DNA of 64,000 bases. It comes from Altererythrobacter sp. C41 (GTDB lineage: Bacteria; Pseudomonadota; Alphaproteobacteria; Sphingomonadales; Sphingomonadaceae). Each line of letters starts with the position of its first letter. Position 1 is the first letter of the stretch. Location of the stretch: the NCBI RefSeq assembly GCF_016803135.1, contig NZ_JAEVFE010000001.1, positions 558,001-622,000 of the forward strand. Direction: 5' to 3'. The notes beneath the pieces are model-generated. The model was not told where the DNA came from. It made no database searches and saw only the letters and a list, made by a program, of their open reading frames with translations. Position numbers and translations under genes: made by a program. Below, piece by piece: positions 7,041 through 16,598 of this stretch.

Positions 7041-8762
7041 TCAACTCGTCGCCGGGGTCGCGGCCGCCGGGCGGTGATCGTGATAGCCCTGGCTTTCCTC
7101 GATCACCGGCAGCGTCTCGAACTGGTGGTAAGGCGGCGGGCTCGAAAGCGTCCACTCGAGCGTCGTCGCGCCCTCGCCCCAATAGTTCGGCGCCGCCCGC
7201 TTGCCCGCGATGAACGCGTAAGCGAGGTTCACGAAGAAGACGAGCATCGAGACGGCCATGATCGTGTAGCCGACCGAGGAGATCTCGTTCCAGTAGGCGT
7301 AGCCTTCCGCATAGTCCGGGTAACGGCGGGGCATGCCTTGCCAGCCCAGGAAGTGCTGCGGGAAGAAGATCACGTTCACGCCGATGAAGAAGCCCCAGAA
7401 GTGGATGTGCGCCAGCAGTTCGCTGTGCATGCGCCCGCTCATCTTCGGGAACCAGTAGTAGAAGCCCGCGAAGAGCGAGAACACCGCACCCATCGACAGC
7501 ACGTAGTGGAAGTGCGCGACCACGAAGTAGGTGTCGTGCACGACGTCGTCGACGCCGCCGTTGGCGAGGTAGACGCCGGTCACGCCGCCGACCGTGAACA
7601 GGAAGATGAAGCCCAGCGCCCAGACCATCGGGCTCTTGAACTCGAGGCTGCCGCCCCACATCGTCGCGATCCAGCTGAAGATCTTCACGCCGGTCGGGAC
7701 CGCGATGACCATGGTCGCCGCCGTGAAGTACATCTTCGTGTTCACGTCGAGGCCCACGGTATACATGTGGTGGGCCCAGACGACGAAGCCGACCACGCCG
7801 ATCGCGACCATGGCGTAGGCCATGCCGAGGTAGCCGAACACCGGCTTGCGGCTGAAGGTCGCGACGATCTGGCTGACCATGCCGAAGCCCGGCAGGATCA
7901 TGATGTAGACCTCGGGGTGGCCGAAGAACCAGAACAGATGCTGATAGAGCACCGGATCGCCCCCGCCGGCCGGATCGAAGAACGTCGTGCCGAAGTTGCG
8001 GTCGGTCAGCAGCATGGTGATCGCAGCGGCGAGCACCGGCAGCGCGAGCAGCAGCAGGAAGGCGGTGATGAGCACCGACCACACGAACAGCGGCATCTTG
8101 TGCAGGGTCATGCCCGGCGCGCGCATGTTGAAGATCGTGGTGATGAAGTTCGTCGCGCCCAGAATCGAGCCTGCGCCCGCAAGGTGGAGCGAGAAGATCA
8201 CGAAGTCGACCGCAGGACCGTCATGCCCATAGGTCGCCAGTGGCGCATAGACCGTCCAGCCCGTCCCCGCACCCGAACCCGCGGCTGCGCCCGGGACGAC
8301 CGTGGAGATCATCAGCGAAACGAAACCGGCGGCGGTGAGCCAGAACGAGATGTTGTTCATCCGCGGGAAGGCCATGTCGGGCGCGCCGATCATGAGCGGC
8401 ACGAACCAGTTGCCGAAGCCGCCGATCATCGCCGGCATGACCATGAAGAACACCATGATCAGGCCGTGCGCCGTGACCAGCACGTTCCAGTGGTGCAGCG
8501 CGGCGTCGAAGCCTTCCTCGCTCGCACCGAGCGGCCAGGCCTGCGTAAGGATCTGGATGCCCGGCTCGGCGAGTTCGGCACGCATGATGCCCGAAATCGC
8601 ACCACCGATGATGCCCGCGCAGATCGCGAAGATCAGGTAGAGCGTCCCGATGTCCTTGTGGTTGGTCGACATGAACCAACGCGCAAAGAAGCCGGGCTTG
8701 TGATCGGCATCGTGATGCTCGTCTTCGGTGTGAGCCTGAAAACCTTCAGCGGTGGTAGCCAT
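7041..8762 (-). CDS. ctaD: Cytochrome c oxidase subunit I
   Basis: A 573-residue, twelve-helix catalytic subunit of the aa3 oxidase. The family ligands are all present: [20 protein letters not shown] (haem a histidine), [17 protein letters not shown] (CuB histidine and the cross-linked tyrosine), [10 protein letters not shown] (two CuB histidines) and [12 protein letters not shown] (haem histidines). [12 protein letters not shown] marks the D-channel entrance. The acidic and histidine-rich N-terminus (about 20 residues, [10 protein letters not shown]) is somewhat longer than in well-known homologues. It follows coxB by 24 bases; the gap to ctaB carries two hairpins. Confidence 0.97.
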   Translation of the reverse strand: MATTAEGFQAHTEDEHHDADHKPGFFARWFMSTNHKDIGTLYLIFAICAGIIGGAISGIMRAELAEPGIQILTQAWPLGASEEGFDAALHHWNVLVTAHGLIMVFFMVMPAMIGGFGNWFVPLMIGAPDMAFPRMNNISFWLTAAGFVSLMISTVVPGAAAGSGAGTGWTVYAPLATYGHDGPAVDFVIFSLHLAGAGSILGATNFITTIFNMRAPGMTLHKMPLFVWSVLITAFLLLLALPVLAAAITMLLTDRNFGTTFFDPAGGGDPVLYQHLFWFFGHPEVYIMILPGFGMVSQIVATFSRKPVFGYLGMAYAMVAIGVVGFVVWAHHMYTVGLDVNTKMYFTAATMVIAVPTGVKIFSWIATMWGGSLEFKSPMVWALGFIFLFTVGGVTGVYLANGGVDDVVHDTYFVVAHFHYVLSMGAVFSLFAGFYYWFPKMSGRMHSELLAHIHFWGFFIGVNVIFFPQHFLGWQGMPRRYPDYAEGYAYWNEISSVGYTIMAVSMLVFFVNLAYAFIAGKRAAPNYWGEGATTLEWTLSSPPPYHQFETLPVIEESQGYHDHRPAAATPATS

Positions 8763-8786
8763 GGTCGCGTTTCTCTTCGACTTCTA

Positions 8787-9860
8787 TCAATTGGTTGCGG
8801 CGGCGGCTTCGGCGCCGTCGGCATTCTCGGGAGCGGCCTCGCCGCCCTCGGCGGCCGGCGCCGCGGCGGGAGCGGCAGGAGCCGCTTCGGCCTCGTCACC
8901 CACGCTGCCGCCCGGCTGCGAACGGACCCAGGCCTCCCACTGATCGCGCGGAAGCGCCTCGACCGCGATCGGCATATAGCCGTGGCGCGCACCGCACAGT
9001 TCGGAGCACTGGCCGTAATAGATGCCGGGCTCGTCGATCGTCAGCAGACGCTCGTTGAGGCGGCCGGGAACCGCGTCGATCTTGAACCAGAGCGAGGGCA
9101 CCGCGAACGAGTGGATGACGTCGGCCGCGGTCGTCTGGATGCGCAGCGGCGTATCGACGGGCACGACCATGCGGTTGTCCACCTCGAGCAGTGCGGGCAG
9201 GCCCTTCGCCTTCGCCTCATCCTCCGGCATCATGTTCGAGATCACCTCGAACCCGCCGTTGTCGGGATAGCCGTAGCCCCAGTACCACTGATAGCCGGTG
9301 ACCTTGATCGTCACCGCATCTTCGGGCGGGGATTCGTACTGGTCGGAAAGCAGCGAGATCGAGGGGACCGCGATGCCGACCAGGATCAGAACCGGGACGA
9401 GCGTCCAGACCACTTCGATGAAGGTGTTGTGCGTCGTCTTCGACGGGGTCGGATTGGCGCCGCGGCGATAGCGGACGATCACCCACACCAGCAACGCAAG
9501 CACGAAGATGCAGATGAGGCCCATGACCCACATGAGGCCGACGTGCAGACCGGAAGCCGTGTCGCCGATCGGCGAGAACTGGTCCTGCACGTCCCAGCCG
9601 CCCGCGGTCGGCTGCCCCTTGATCCACTCGGGACCGAGCGGTTCGTAGCCACCCGCTGCGGGCGCCGCATCGCCGGCGGGCGCAGCGGCCGCCTCGGCAG
9701 GCGCGGCTTCCGCCACGGGCGCTTCCGCCGCATCCTGCGCGAACGCACCCTGGGGCGCCAGGGCGAGCGCGATCGCTGCCCAGAAAACCATTACGAACCG
9801 CGTAGCCCCTTGGGGCCAGTCACCGAATCTCATCTGTCCGACGCTTTCCGTTCTTGTCAT
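8787..9860 (-). CDS. coxB: Cytochrome c oxidase subunit II with Ala/Pro-rich tails
   Basis: A 357-residue CuA-bearing subunit and first gene of the oxidase operon. A signal peptide (cleavage after about residue 41, GAFA|Q) is followed by a low-complexity Ala/Pro/Glu stretch (42-70), two membrane helices and the cupredoxin domain. The CuA ligands are C285, E287, C289, H293 and M296 (CSELCGARHGYM), plus a histidine in DVIHSFAVPS. The last 40 residues are again Ala/Glu/Pro-rich. An in-frame ATG ten codons downstream (MRFGDWP) could be the true start. The divergent gap of 158 bases to pyrE must hold both promoters. Confidence 0.95.
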   Translation of the reverse strand: MTRTESVGQMRFGDWPQGATRFVMVFWAAIALALAPQGAFAQDAAEAPVAEAAPAEAAAAPAGDAAPAAGGYEPLGPEWIKGQPTAGGWDVQDQFSPIGDTASGLHVGLMWVMGLICIFVLALLVWVIVRYRRGANPTPSKTTHNTFIEVVWTLVPVLILVGIAVPSISLLSDQYESPPEDAVTIKVTGYQWYWGYGYPDNGGFEVISNMMPEDEAKAKGLPALLEVDNRMVVPVDTPLRIQTTAADVIHSFAVPSLWFKIDAVPGRLNERLLTIDEPGIYYGQCSELCGARHGYMPIAVEALPRDQWEAWVRSQPGGSVGDEAEAAPAAPAAAPAAEGGEAAPENADGAEAAAATN

Positions 9861-10018
9861 TGAGAGACTGCAATATGCAGCCGCGAAAACCCCGTCGGGG
9901 GACAGGTCTGGGCGGCCCTATACGCCCGCTTGCCCCCTGCCTCAAGCGCTTCTAGGAGAAAAATCCGAAACCGGCGGATAACGCTGCGAAACGCTCCAGA
10001 AACGGACCGCAAACCTCG

Positions 10019-10597
10019 ATGACAGAAGACGAAGTTCTCCACGAGTTCCGCACGAGCGACGCGCTGCTGGAAGGGCACTTCAAGCTCTCTTCCGGCCGCC
10101 ACAGCGCCTTTTACCTGCAGTGCGCGCGCGTGTTGATGGAGCCGATGCGCGCGAGCCGCCTCGCCGCCGCGCTGGCCGCGAAGATGCCGCGCGAGTTGCG
10201 CGCTTCGGTGGACAAGGTGGTCTCCCCTGCGATGGGCGGGATCATCATCGGTCACGAGATGGGCCGCGCGCTCGGCAAGGAGGCGATCTTCCTCGAACGG
10301 CCCGAAGGCACGTTCGAATTCCGCCGCGGCTTCGATCTGAAGCAGGGCGACAAAGTGCTCGTCGTCGAGGACGTCGTGACCACCGGCCTCTCCTCCAAGG
10401 AGGCGATGAAGGCGGTCGAGGCGGCGGGCGGCGAGGTCGTCGGACTTGTCTCGCTGGTCGACCGTCGCGGCGAAGGGGTGACGTTCGACGTCCCTTATCA
10501 CGCGCTGCTGGACATCACCTTCCCGACTTATGCGGAGGATGAAGTTCCCGCCGAACTCGCGGCGGTGCCGGTCACCAAGCCGGGGAGCCGCAAGTAA
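10019..10597 (+). CDS. pyrE: Orotate phosphoribosyltransferase
   Basis: A 192-residue cytoplasmic enzyme that joins orotate to PRPP, giving OMP in pyrimidine synthesis. The PRPP-binding loop is residues 113-123 (VLVVEDVVTTG), and VVSPAMGGIIIGHEMGRAL is typical of bacterial PyrE. It opens a plus-strand block divergent from coxB; the next gene pdxJ starts at the base after the TAA. The order pyrE-pdxJ-acpS-lepB is a conserved alphaproteobacterial arrangement. Confidence 0.96.
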   Translation: MTEDEVLHEFRTSDALLEGHFKLSSGRHSAFYLQCARVLMEPMRASRLAAALAAKMPRELRASVDKVVSPAMGGIIIGHEMGRALGKEAIFLERPEGTFEFRRGFDLKQGDKVLVVEDVVTTGLSSKEAMKAVEAAGGEVVGLVSLVDRRGEGVTFDVPYHALLDITFPTYAEDEVPAELAAVPVTKPGSRK

Positions 10598-11326
10598 GTG
10601 GCCGGGCGGCTCCGCCTCGGCGTCAACATCGATCACGTCGCGACCATCCGCAACGCGCGCGGCGGAGCCCATCCCGATCCGGTGCGTGCGGCGGAGATCG
10701 TGGCCCGCGTCGGCGGCGACGGCATCACCGCGCACCTGCGCGAGGACCGGCGGCACATCCGCGACGAAGATCTCGCGCGGATCCAGGCGGCGACCGACTT
10801 GCCGCTCAATCTCGAGATGGCCGCCACCGACGAGATGCTGGCGATCGCGCTGCGCCACAAGCCGCACGCTGCCTGCATCGTGCCCGAGAAGCGGGAGGAG
10901 CGAACGACCGAAGGCGGCCTCGACGCGGCGGGTCTGCACAACCAGCTCGCGCCGGTCGTCTCGCGGCTGATCGATGCCGGGATCCGCGTCAGCCTGTTCA
11001 TCGAGGCGACCGAGCGCCAGCTCGATGCCGCCATCCGGCTCGGCGCGCCGGTCGTCGAATTCCACACCGGTGAGTACGCCCACGCCGCCGGCGAGGATCG
11101 CGCGCGCGAATTGAAGCGCATCGCCGACATGGCCGCGCTCGCCGCGAAGAACGGGATCGAGCCGCACGCCGGCCACGGGCTCACTTACGAGAACGTGCAG
11201 CCGATCGCCGCCATCCCCCAGCTCGCCGAGCTCAACATCGGCCACTATCTCGTCGGCGAGGCCGTGTTCGTCGGGCTTGAGCAGGCCGTGCGCACGATGC
11301 GCGAGCTGATGGACGACGCGCGGTGA
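10598..11326 (+). CDS. pdxJ: Pyridoxine 5'-phosphate synthase
   Basis: A 242-residue enzyme that condenses 1-deoxyxylulose 5-phosphate with aminoacetone phosphate to form pyridoxine 5'-phosphate (vitamin B6). The family signature [17 protein letters not shown] is at residues 7-23, HLREDRRHI follows, and GHGLTYENV lies near the C-terminus. The GTG start directly abuts the pyrE stop. Length matches the family (about 240 residues). Confidence 0.97.
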   Translation: MAGRLRLGVNIDHVATIRNARGGAHPDPVRAAEIVARVGGDGITAHLREDRRHIRDEDLARIQAATDLPLNLEMAATDEMLAIALRHKPHAACIVPEKREERTTEGGLDAAGLHNQLAPVVSRLIDAGIRVSLFIEATERQLDAAIRLGAPVVEFHTGEYAHAAGEDRARELKRIADMAALAAKNGIEPHAGHGLTYENVQPIAAIPQLAELNIGHYLVGEAVFVGLEQAVRTMRELMDDAR

Positions 11327-11336
11327 GGCGGGCGCG

Positions 11337-11738
11337 GTGATCATCGGCCTCGGCTCCGACCTTTGCAACATCGAGCGCATCCAGGCCGCGCTCGACCGGC
11401 ACGGCGAGCGTTTCGAGCAGCGCTGCTTCACCGCGATCGAACGCGCCAAGGCCGCCAAGCGCCCTTTCACGCGCGCGGGCACCTACGCCAAGCGCTTCGC
11501 CGCCAAGGAGGCGTATTCCAAGGCCGTCGGCACCGGATTCTTCCGCGGCGTCTATATGAAGGACATCGGCGTGGTGAACGCGCCGTCGGGCGCGCCCACG
11601 CTCGCGCTGGCGAACGGCGCGGCCAAGCGGCTTGCGGAATTGACGCCGCCCGGCCATGAGGCGGTCGTTCATCTCACCCTAACCGACGACCACCCATGGG
11701 CGCAGGCGTTCGTCGTGATAGAGGCCCGACCCCTTTGA
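11337..11738 (+). CDS. acpS: Holo-[acyl-carrier-protein] synthase
   Basis: A 133-residue enzyme that transfers the 4'-phosphopantetheine arm from CoA to acyl carrier protein. The magnesium-binding motif [14 protein letters not shown] is at the N-terminus (GTG start) and the second motif [15 protein letters not shown] is at about residues 57-71. Ten bases separate it from pdxJ. Its TGA overlaps a possible TTG start of lepB. Confidence 0.95.
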   Translation: MIIGLGSDLCNIERIQAALDRHGERFEQRCFTAIERAKAAKRPFTRAGTYAKRFAAKEAYSKAVGTGFFRGVYMKDIGVVNAPSGAPTLALANGAAKRLAELTPPGHEAVVHLTLTDDHPWAQAFVVIEARPL

Positions 11739-11755
11739 CCGCAGAAAATCCGACC

Positions 11756-12619
11756 GTGAGCGAAACGACCACCGAAAAGGCGAAAGAGCGCGAGAAGATC
11801 AACTGGGTCTCCGAACTGCGCGGGCTGGCACTGATGCTGCTCGCCGTGCTGGGCTTCCACAGCTTCGTCGCCAAGCCGTTCTACATCCCCAGCGAATCGA
11901 TGATGCCGAACCTGCTGGTCGGCGACCGGCTGGTGGTGAGCAAGTATCCCTACGGCTGGAGCTGGGCCTCGATTTCCTTCCACCTCATGCCTCGCGGCGA
12001 CTGGCGCATCTGGCCCGCGACGCCGGAATATGGCGACATCGTGATTCCGGTCCATCCGGAGCGCGACGAGGACTATATCAAGCGCGTCGTCGCCCTCCCC
12101 GGCGACCGGATCGCGGTGGTGGGCGGGCAGATCGTGCTCAACGGCACGCCGGTCCCGCGCGCGGTCGAGCCGCCCGTGCAGATCCCGGTCGACGACAATT
12201 CGCCCTGCGATCCCTACACCTACCCAGGCATGCGGACGACCACGTCCTCCGGCGAGGCCGTCTGCGAAATGCCGACCTACCGCGAGACCATGCCGAACGG
12301 CGCGAGCTATCTGGTCGTCGATCACACGACGCAGGATCTCGACAACTTCGCCGAGATCACCGTGCCCGAAGGGCATGTGTTCGTGATGGGCGACAACCGC
12401 GACCATTCGGCGGATAGCCGCGAGTATGGCTCGCGCGGGCTTGGCGGGCCGGTTCCGCTGGCGAACATCGGCGGCCGGGCAGAGTTCATCACGTTCTCGC
12501 TCGACGGCACGACCAGCTTCAACCCGATCACGTGGTTCACCTCCTTGCGCGGCGACCGCGCCTGGACCACACTGCGGCCCGCAATCGCCGATGGGGGCGC
12601 CGAGAGTGAGCAAGACTGA
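11756..12619 (+). CDS. lepB: Signal peptidase I
   Basis: A membrane protease that removes signal peptides. With the GTG start at 11756 it has 287 residues: one N-terminal membrane helix (about 22-40) and the periplasmic catalytic domain. Nucleophile S48 sits in PSESMMPNLL and the general base K109 in DYIKRVVALPGDRI; MGDNRDHSADSREYG is the C-terminal signature. A TTG at 11735, overlapping the acpS stop, would add seven residues and has a GAGG upstream, so it is a real alternative. The 3' end overlaps the next gene by 14 bases. Confidence 0.95.
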   Translation: MSETTTEKAKEREKINWVSELRGLALMLLAVLGFHSFVAKPFYIPSESMMPNLLVGDRLVVSKYPYGWSWASISFHLMPRGDWRIWPATPEYGDIVIPVHPERDEDYIKRVVALPGDRIAVVGGQIVLNGTPVPRAVEPPVQIPVDDNSPCDPYTYPGMRTTTSSGEAVCEMPTYRETMPNGASYLVVDHTTQDLDNFAEITVPEGHVFVMGDNRDHSADSREYGSRGLGGPVPLANIGGRAEFITFSLDGTTSFNPITWFTSLRGDRAWTTLRPAIADGGAESEQD

Positions 12620-13709
12620 CGAAGCACCGGACGCGCCGATGGGCGTCAGTCCAACCCACATCGGAAGTCCCAAGTTGCGCTACGAAGCGGCGCGCGCGGT
12701 CATCTGGGCCGCCGTGATCGGGCTTGCGGTCCTCGCGGTCTATATCTCGCAGTCGTTGCTGGTCATCTTCGGGGCGATGGTCTTCGCGTCGATGATCGAC
12801 GGCGGTGCGCGCCTGCTCGGCCGCTGGCTCAGGATCGGGCGCGGGTGGCGGGTCGCGATCGTGATCGTCGCGATGGTCGCGTTCCTCGCCTGGCTCGGCT
12901 ACTTCGCCGGCTCGCAGATCTCCCAGCAGGCCGCGCAATTCCCCGCCATCGTCGGCGAGCAACTGGGCCGTCTGCTGGCGCTGCTGCGCGAGCAGGGCTT
13001 CGCGATCAGCCAGGACGACGTCCAGAACGTCGTCGGCAGCCTCGTCAGCGGCGTGGGAACCGTAACCCGTGCGATCGGCGGCATCTTCGGCGGTCTGGCG
13101 ACGCTGCTGCTGATCCTGATCATCGGCATCTACATCGCGATCGATCCGAACCTCTACGAGCGCGGCGTCGCCTGGATGGTGCCGGAGAACCAGCGGAGCG
13201 CGTTCTACGATACCATAGAGCACATGTCCTTCACCCTGCGCCGGCTTCTGGCGGGGCGCCTGTTCGGCATGTTCGCGGAAGGTCTCTTCACCTGGGCGCT
13301 GCTCGCCTACGGCGGACAGTTGATCGGGATCGGTCCGGTCCCGATGGCCGCGCTGCTCGGCCTGCTGACCGGCCTGCTCGCCTTCATCCCCAACATCGGC
13401 GCGCTGATTTCGGGCGTCCTGATGGTGCTGGTCGGGTTCTCGGGCGGCACCGACATGGGGCTCTACACGATCTTCGTCTATCTGCTCGTGCAGAACTTCG
13501 ACGGCTATATCCTGGTCCCGATGATCGCGAAGAAGACGGTCGATCTGGCGCCCGCGCTCGTTCTCGGAGCCCAGCTCATCTCCGGCGTCGTGTTCGGCAT
13601 CCTCGGGCTGGCGCTGGCCGACCCCATGCTGGCGATGATCAAGGTGGCGCTGGAACGCCGGGCGGAGCGCCTCGACAACGATAACAGGCTGAACGAGGCA
13701 AGCGCCTGA
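12606..13709 (+). CDS. AI-2E family transporter (PerM-like membrane protein)
   Basis: A polytopic inner-membrane protein of about 367 residues in the PF01594 family; members include AI-2 exporters, Na+/H+ antiporters and permeases of unknown substrate. The N-terminal helices (VIWAAVIGLAVLAVYI), a central periplasmic/soluble section with FAISQDDVQNVVGS, and the conserved GLLAFIPNIGALISGV and VQNFDGYILVPMIAKK stretches are visible. The GTG start lies within the lepB 3' end (14-base overlap); another ATG 33 bases downstream is possible. The substrate cannot be predicted. Confidence 0.88.
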   Translation: MSKTDEAPDAPMGVSPTHIGSPKLRYEAARAVIWAAVIGLAVLAVYISQSLLVIFGAMVFASMIDGGARLLGRWLRIGRGWRVAIVIVAMVAFLAWLGYFAGSQISQQAAQFPAIVGEQLGRLLALLREQGFAISQDDVQNVVGSLVSGVGTVTRAIGGIFGGLATLLLILIIGIYIAIDPNLYERGVAWMVPENQRSAFYDTIEHMSFTLRRLLAGRLFGMFAEGLFTWALLAYGGQLIGIGPVPMAALLGLLTGLLAFIPNIGALISGVLMVLVGFSGGTDMGLYTIFVYLLVQNFDGYILVPMIAKKTVDLAPALVLGAQLISGVVFGILGLALADPMLAMIKVALERRAERLDNDNRLNEASA

Positions 13710-14845
13710 TGGCTCGCAAGTTTCTCTACTTCATTGCCGTTCTGATCGTTCTCGCCCTGGTGGCGGTGTTCGCGCTGCGGCTCTACTGGGACGATCTGGC
13801 CGAGATCGCCTACGTCCCGCGCAGCGAATTCGTCGAGCAGAAGCCGCTCGAGACGAACGCCTATCAGGACCCGGCGATGTGGCTCTCCCGCCCCGGGATC
13901 GGGCTCGACGACGCGGCGCGCTGGCAGCCGGCCATGCGCGGTGAAGGACGGCAACTGCCGCAGGCCGGCGAGGCGAGCCAGAACTTCGCCGTCTTCTTCG
14001 TGCATCCGACGAGCTATCTCGACAGCGCCAACTGGAACGCGCCGCTCGACGACGAGCAATCGCAGAGCATCGCGCGCATCTACGTTCGCGGCATGGCGAG
14101 CCCGTTCAACCAGGCGAGCGAGATCTGGGCCCCGCGCTACCGCCAGGCGACCTTCGGCGCATTCCTGACCGATTCCCCCGAAGCGCAGCAGGCGATCGAT
14201 GCCGCTTACGACGATGTGAAGCAGGCGTTCGACTTCTTCGTCGCCAGCGTCGACGAAGACGTGCCGATCGTGCTCGCAGGGCACAGCCAGGGCGCGCTTC
14301 ACCTGCTCCGCCTGTTGCGGGAGGAACTCGCAAACAGTCCGTCGGCGGGCCGTGTCGCGGCGATCTACGCAGTGGGCTGGCCGATCTCGGTCGAGCACGA
14401 TCTGCCCGCGCTCGGCTTTCCCGCATGCGCCACCCCCTCGCAGGCCGGCTGCATCATGAGCTGGTCGACGTTCGCCGAACCCGCCGATCCGGCCCGCGTG
14501 ATCGAGGCCTACAGCGGCTCGCGCGGCTTCGATGGGACGATGCGCGGCGAAAGCCCGATCCTCTGCACCAACCCGCTCACCGGCGGGATCGGCGGCGAAG
14601 CGCCGGCCGAGGCCAACCTCGGGACGCTCATCCCCAACGCCGACTATTCGACCGGCGAGCTGGTTCCGGGCGCGGTGCCCGCCCGCTGCAACGAACGCGG
14701 CCTGCTGCTGATCGGCGATCCGCCCGAAGTCGGCAGCGCGGTGCTGCCGGGCAACAACTACCACGTCTACGACATCCCGCTGTTCTGGCAGAACGTGAAG
14801 CAGGATGTCGCCAATCGGGTCGAGGCGTGGGCAGCGCGGCCCTGA
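13709..14845 (+). CDS. DUF3089 alpha/beta-hydrolase-like protein
   Basis: A 378-residue protein anchored by an N-terminal membrane helix (residues 5-24). The body matches DUF3089: FFVHPTSYLDSANWNAP and WAPRYRQATFGAF early on, and a nucleophile elbow AGHSQGALH at about residues 190-198, so it is probably a serine hydrolase facing the periplasm. The ATG shares its A with the preceding TGA (TGATG) and the end overlaps ruvX by 19 bases. The substrate is unknown. Confidence 0.85.
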   Translation: MARKFLYFIAVLIVLALVAVFALRLYWDDLAEIAYVPRSEFVEQKPLETNAYQDPAMWLSRPGIGLDDAARWQPAMRGEGRQLPQAGEASQNFAVFFVHPTSYLDSANWNAPLDDEQSQSIARIYVRGMASPFNQASEIWAPRYRQATFGAFLTDSPEAQQAIDAAYDDVKQAFDFFVASVDEDVPIVLAGHSQGALHLLRLLREELANSPSAGRVAAIYAVGWPISVEHDLPALGFPACATPSQAGCIMSWSTFAEPADPARVIEAYSGSRGFDGTMRGESPILCTNPLTGGIGGEAPAEANLGTLIPNADYSTGELVPGAVPARCNERGLLLIGDPPEVGSAVLPGNNYHVYDIPLFWQNVKQDVANRVEAWAARP

Positions 14846-15312
14846 TCACCGACAGCAGCGCCGAGTTCGGTGCCGCCCTGCCCGGCGGCGGCACGCTGCT
14901 CGCGCTTGACCTCGGGACGAAGACGATCGGCACCGCCACCTGCGATGCGGGCTGGCAGTTCGCCACCGCGGGCAAGACCCTGCCCCGCGGCAAGTTCGGC
15001 CGCGATCTGGAGGCGCTCACCGCAATCGTGCGCGAGCGGCGGGTAAAGGGTCTCGTCCTCGGCCTGCCGCGCAACATGGACGGGAGCGAGGGTCCGCGCG
15101 CGCAGGCGAGCCGGGCCTATGCCCGCAATCTCTCCGAACGCCTCGCGCTGCCGATCCTCCTGTGGGACGAACGCTGGTCCACCACCAGTGCCGAGCGCGA
15201 TCTGATCGGCCAGGACATGAGCCGCAGGAAGCGCGCCGAACGCATCGACAGCCACGCCGCAGCCGTGATCCTGCAAGGCGCCATCGACGCGCTGACGGGC
15301 AGCGCGTTCTAG
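14827..15312 (+). CDS. ruvX: RuvX/YqgF Holliday junction resolvase-like protein
   Basis: About 161 residues with the RNase H-like fold of YqgF, implicated in Holliday-junction or 16S rRNA 5'-end processing. Catalytic acid motifs are LALDLGTKTIGTA, LVLGLPRNMDGSEGPRA, LWDERWSTTSAE and HAAAVILQGAID. I chose the GTG at 14827, overlapping the DUF3089 end. No in-frame ATG precedes the first catalytic motif, and the upstream ribosome site is poor, so the exact start is uncertain. The gene converges on the lipid kinase gene. Confidence 0.88.
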   Translation: MGSAALITDSSAEFGAALPGGGTLLALDLGTKTIGTATCDAGWQFATAGKTLPRGKFGRDLEALTAIVRERRVKGLVLGLPRNMDGSEGPRAQASRAYARNLSERLALPILLWDERWSTTSAERDLIGQDMSRRKRAERIDSHAAAVILQGAIDALTGSAF

Positions 15313-15334
15313 ACCGCCTCCGCGCGAAGAAGCG

Positions 15335-16213
15335 TCAGATCACGTACTGCAGCGCCGTTCCGCTCGGCCCGATCGCATAGGCGCAGTCCGGAATATGGTC
15401 GCCATCGACCTGCACCGGGCTGACGCAGCGATCGAACACGACGCGGCGCACGGTGCGGATTTCGGCGAGACCGAGGCGATCGAGCGGCAGGCGCAGCATC
15501 GCCGCGCCGGAAAGCGCCAGCGTGCCCAGCCGGGTCGAGCGGCGCAGCGTGATCAGTTCCACCGAATCCGCCGCCAGCGCGGCTCGCGGGCTGAGCCTGA
15601 ACGGACCGGCGTAGAGCGCGCCGTGCGAGGCGATCGCCGCTTCGGCCTCGCAGGAGAAAGCCGTTCCGTCGGCAAGCTCGCCGCTGATCGTCATGGTGTC
15701 GCGCGGCCAGCGCCGGAGCTGGCGCATGATCGCGACGACATAGGCGTAGCGCCCGAGCCGCTTCTTGAGCGCGCCGGAAACCTGCGCGACCGCATGACTG
15801 TCGGGCCCGATGCTGAGGCAAGCGACGATCGGCATTTCACCGAGGCGGTAGAGCGGCGCGCGCACCCAGCTTTCGGGCCCGCGCTCCCATGCGGCAAGAA
15901 CCTGCTCCGCAAGCCGTTCGGGATTTCTCGCGTAACCGAGTTCGCGGGCGACGAGGTTGATCGTGCCCGACGGGGCGATCGCCAGCGGCACCCTGCCCGC
16001 GTTTTCGCCCAGCGCCTGAACCGTGTCACGCAAGGTCCCGTCGCCGCCGTGAACGCAGACCATGTCCGCCTGGCCCGAGAGCCAGGCGCCGTCGACCTGG
16101 CTCGCCACCGGCGAGACGGAGACTCCGCGAATGGAAAACGCCGCAATCAGCGCGTCCAGCCGTGCCTGGCGGAAATTGCCCGCCGCCGGATTGTAGACGA
16201 GATCGATCTTCAT
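15335..16213 (-). CDS. Diacylglycerol/lipid kinase family protein
   Basis: A 292-residue cytoplasmic protein of the DagK/YegS/sphingosine-kinase catalytic fold that phosphorylates a lipid alcohol with ATP. It begins MKIDLVYNPAAGNF; the nucleotide loop GGDGT is residues 56-60 and SGTINLVARELG follows. The start at 16213 is favoured because the reading upstream (to 16309) shows no family features. It is divergent from purS with a 145-base gap. The lipid substrate is not assignable. Confidence 0.88.
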   Translation of the reverse strand: MKIDLVYNPAAGNFRQARLDALIAAFSIRGVSVSPVASQVDGAWLSGQADMVCVHGGDGTLRDTVQALGENAGRVPLAIAPSGTINLVARELGYARNPERLAEQVLAAWERGPESWVRAPLYRLGEMPIVACLSIGPDSHAVAQVSGALKKRLGRYAYVVAIMRQLRRWPRDTMTISGELADGTAFSCEAEAAIASHGALYAGPFRLSPRAALAADSVELITLRRSTRLGTLALSGAAMLRLPLDRLGLAEIRTVRRVVFDRCVSPVQVDGDHIPDCAYAIGPSGTALQYVI

Positions 16214-16358
16214 CGCGCCGGCCTTAGCATTCCCACCTTGCCAAAAACCCAAGGTTTCGCGCCTTCCCTGTTCAAGGCACAGCTTGCCCTGCGGTGCGCA
16301 GCAAGCCATAGGCTGCGCGCGAGTCGATGAGCACTCTTAGCGAAAGGCGCGCCGCCCC

Positions 16359-16598
16359 ATGAAAGTCCGCATCCATGTCAGCCTCAAGCCCGGCGTGCTC
16401 GACCCGCAGGGCCGCGCGGTTCACCACGCGCTCGAGGGCCTGGGTTTCACCGGAGTAGAGGACGTCCGCGTCGGCCGTCTGATCGAGCTCGACGTTGCGG
16501 ATAGCACGAGCGAAGCCGAGCTCGAGGACATGTGCCGCAAGCTGCTGGCCAACACGGTGATCGAGAACTTCCGCATCGAGAGCATGGAGGCGGCGTGA
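16359..16598 (+). CDS. purS: Phosphoribosylformylglycinamidine synthase, PurS subunit
   Basis: A 79-residue small subunit of the three-part FGAM synthase (PurS-PurQ-PurL) of purine synthesis. [20 protein letters not shown] at the N-terminus is the PurS hallmark. The TGA overlaps the purQ ATG by one base (TGATG), so the two are coupled. The large subunit gene purL is not in this window. Confidence 0.95.
   Translation: MKVRIHVSLKPGVLDPQGRAVHHALEGLGFTGVEDVRVGRLIELDVADSTSEAELEDMCRKLLANTVIENFRIESMEAA

Noticed and set aside
6030-9863. A 1277-codon open frame on the plus strand opposite the cox genes
   Set aside because: Arg/His/Asp-rich, no recognisable domain, and entirely antisense to well-supported oxidase genes; long antisense frames are expected in GC-rich DNA.
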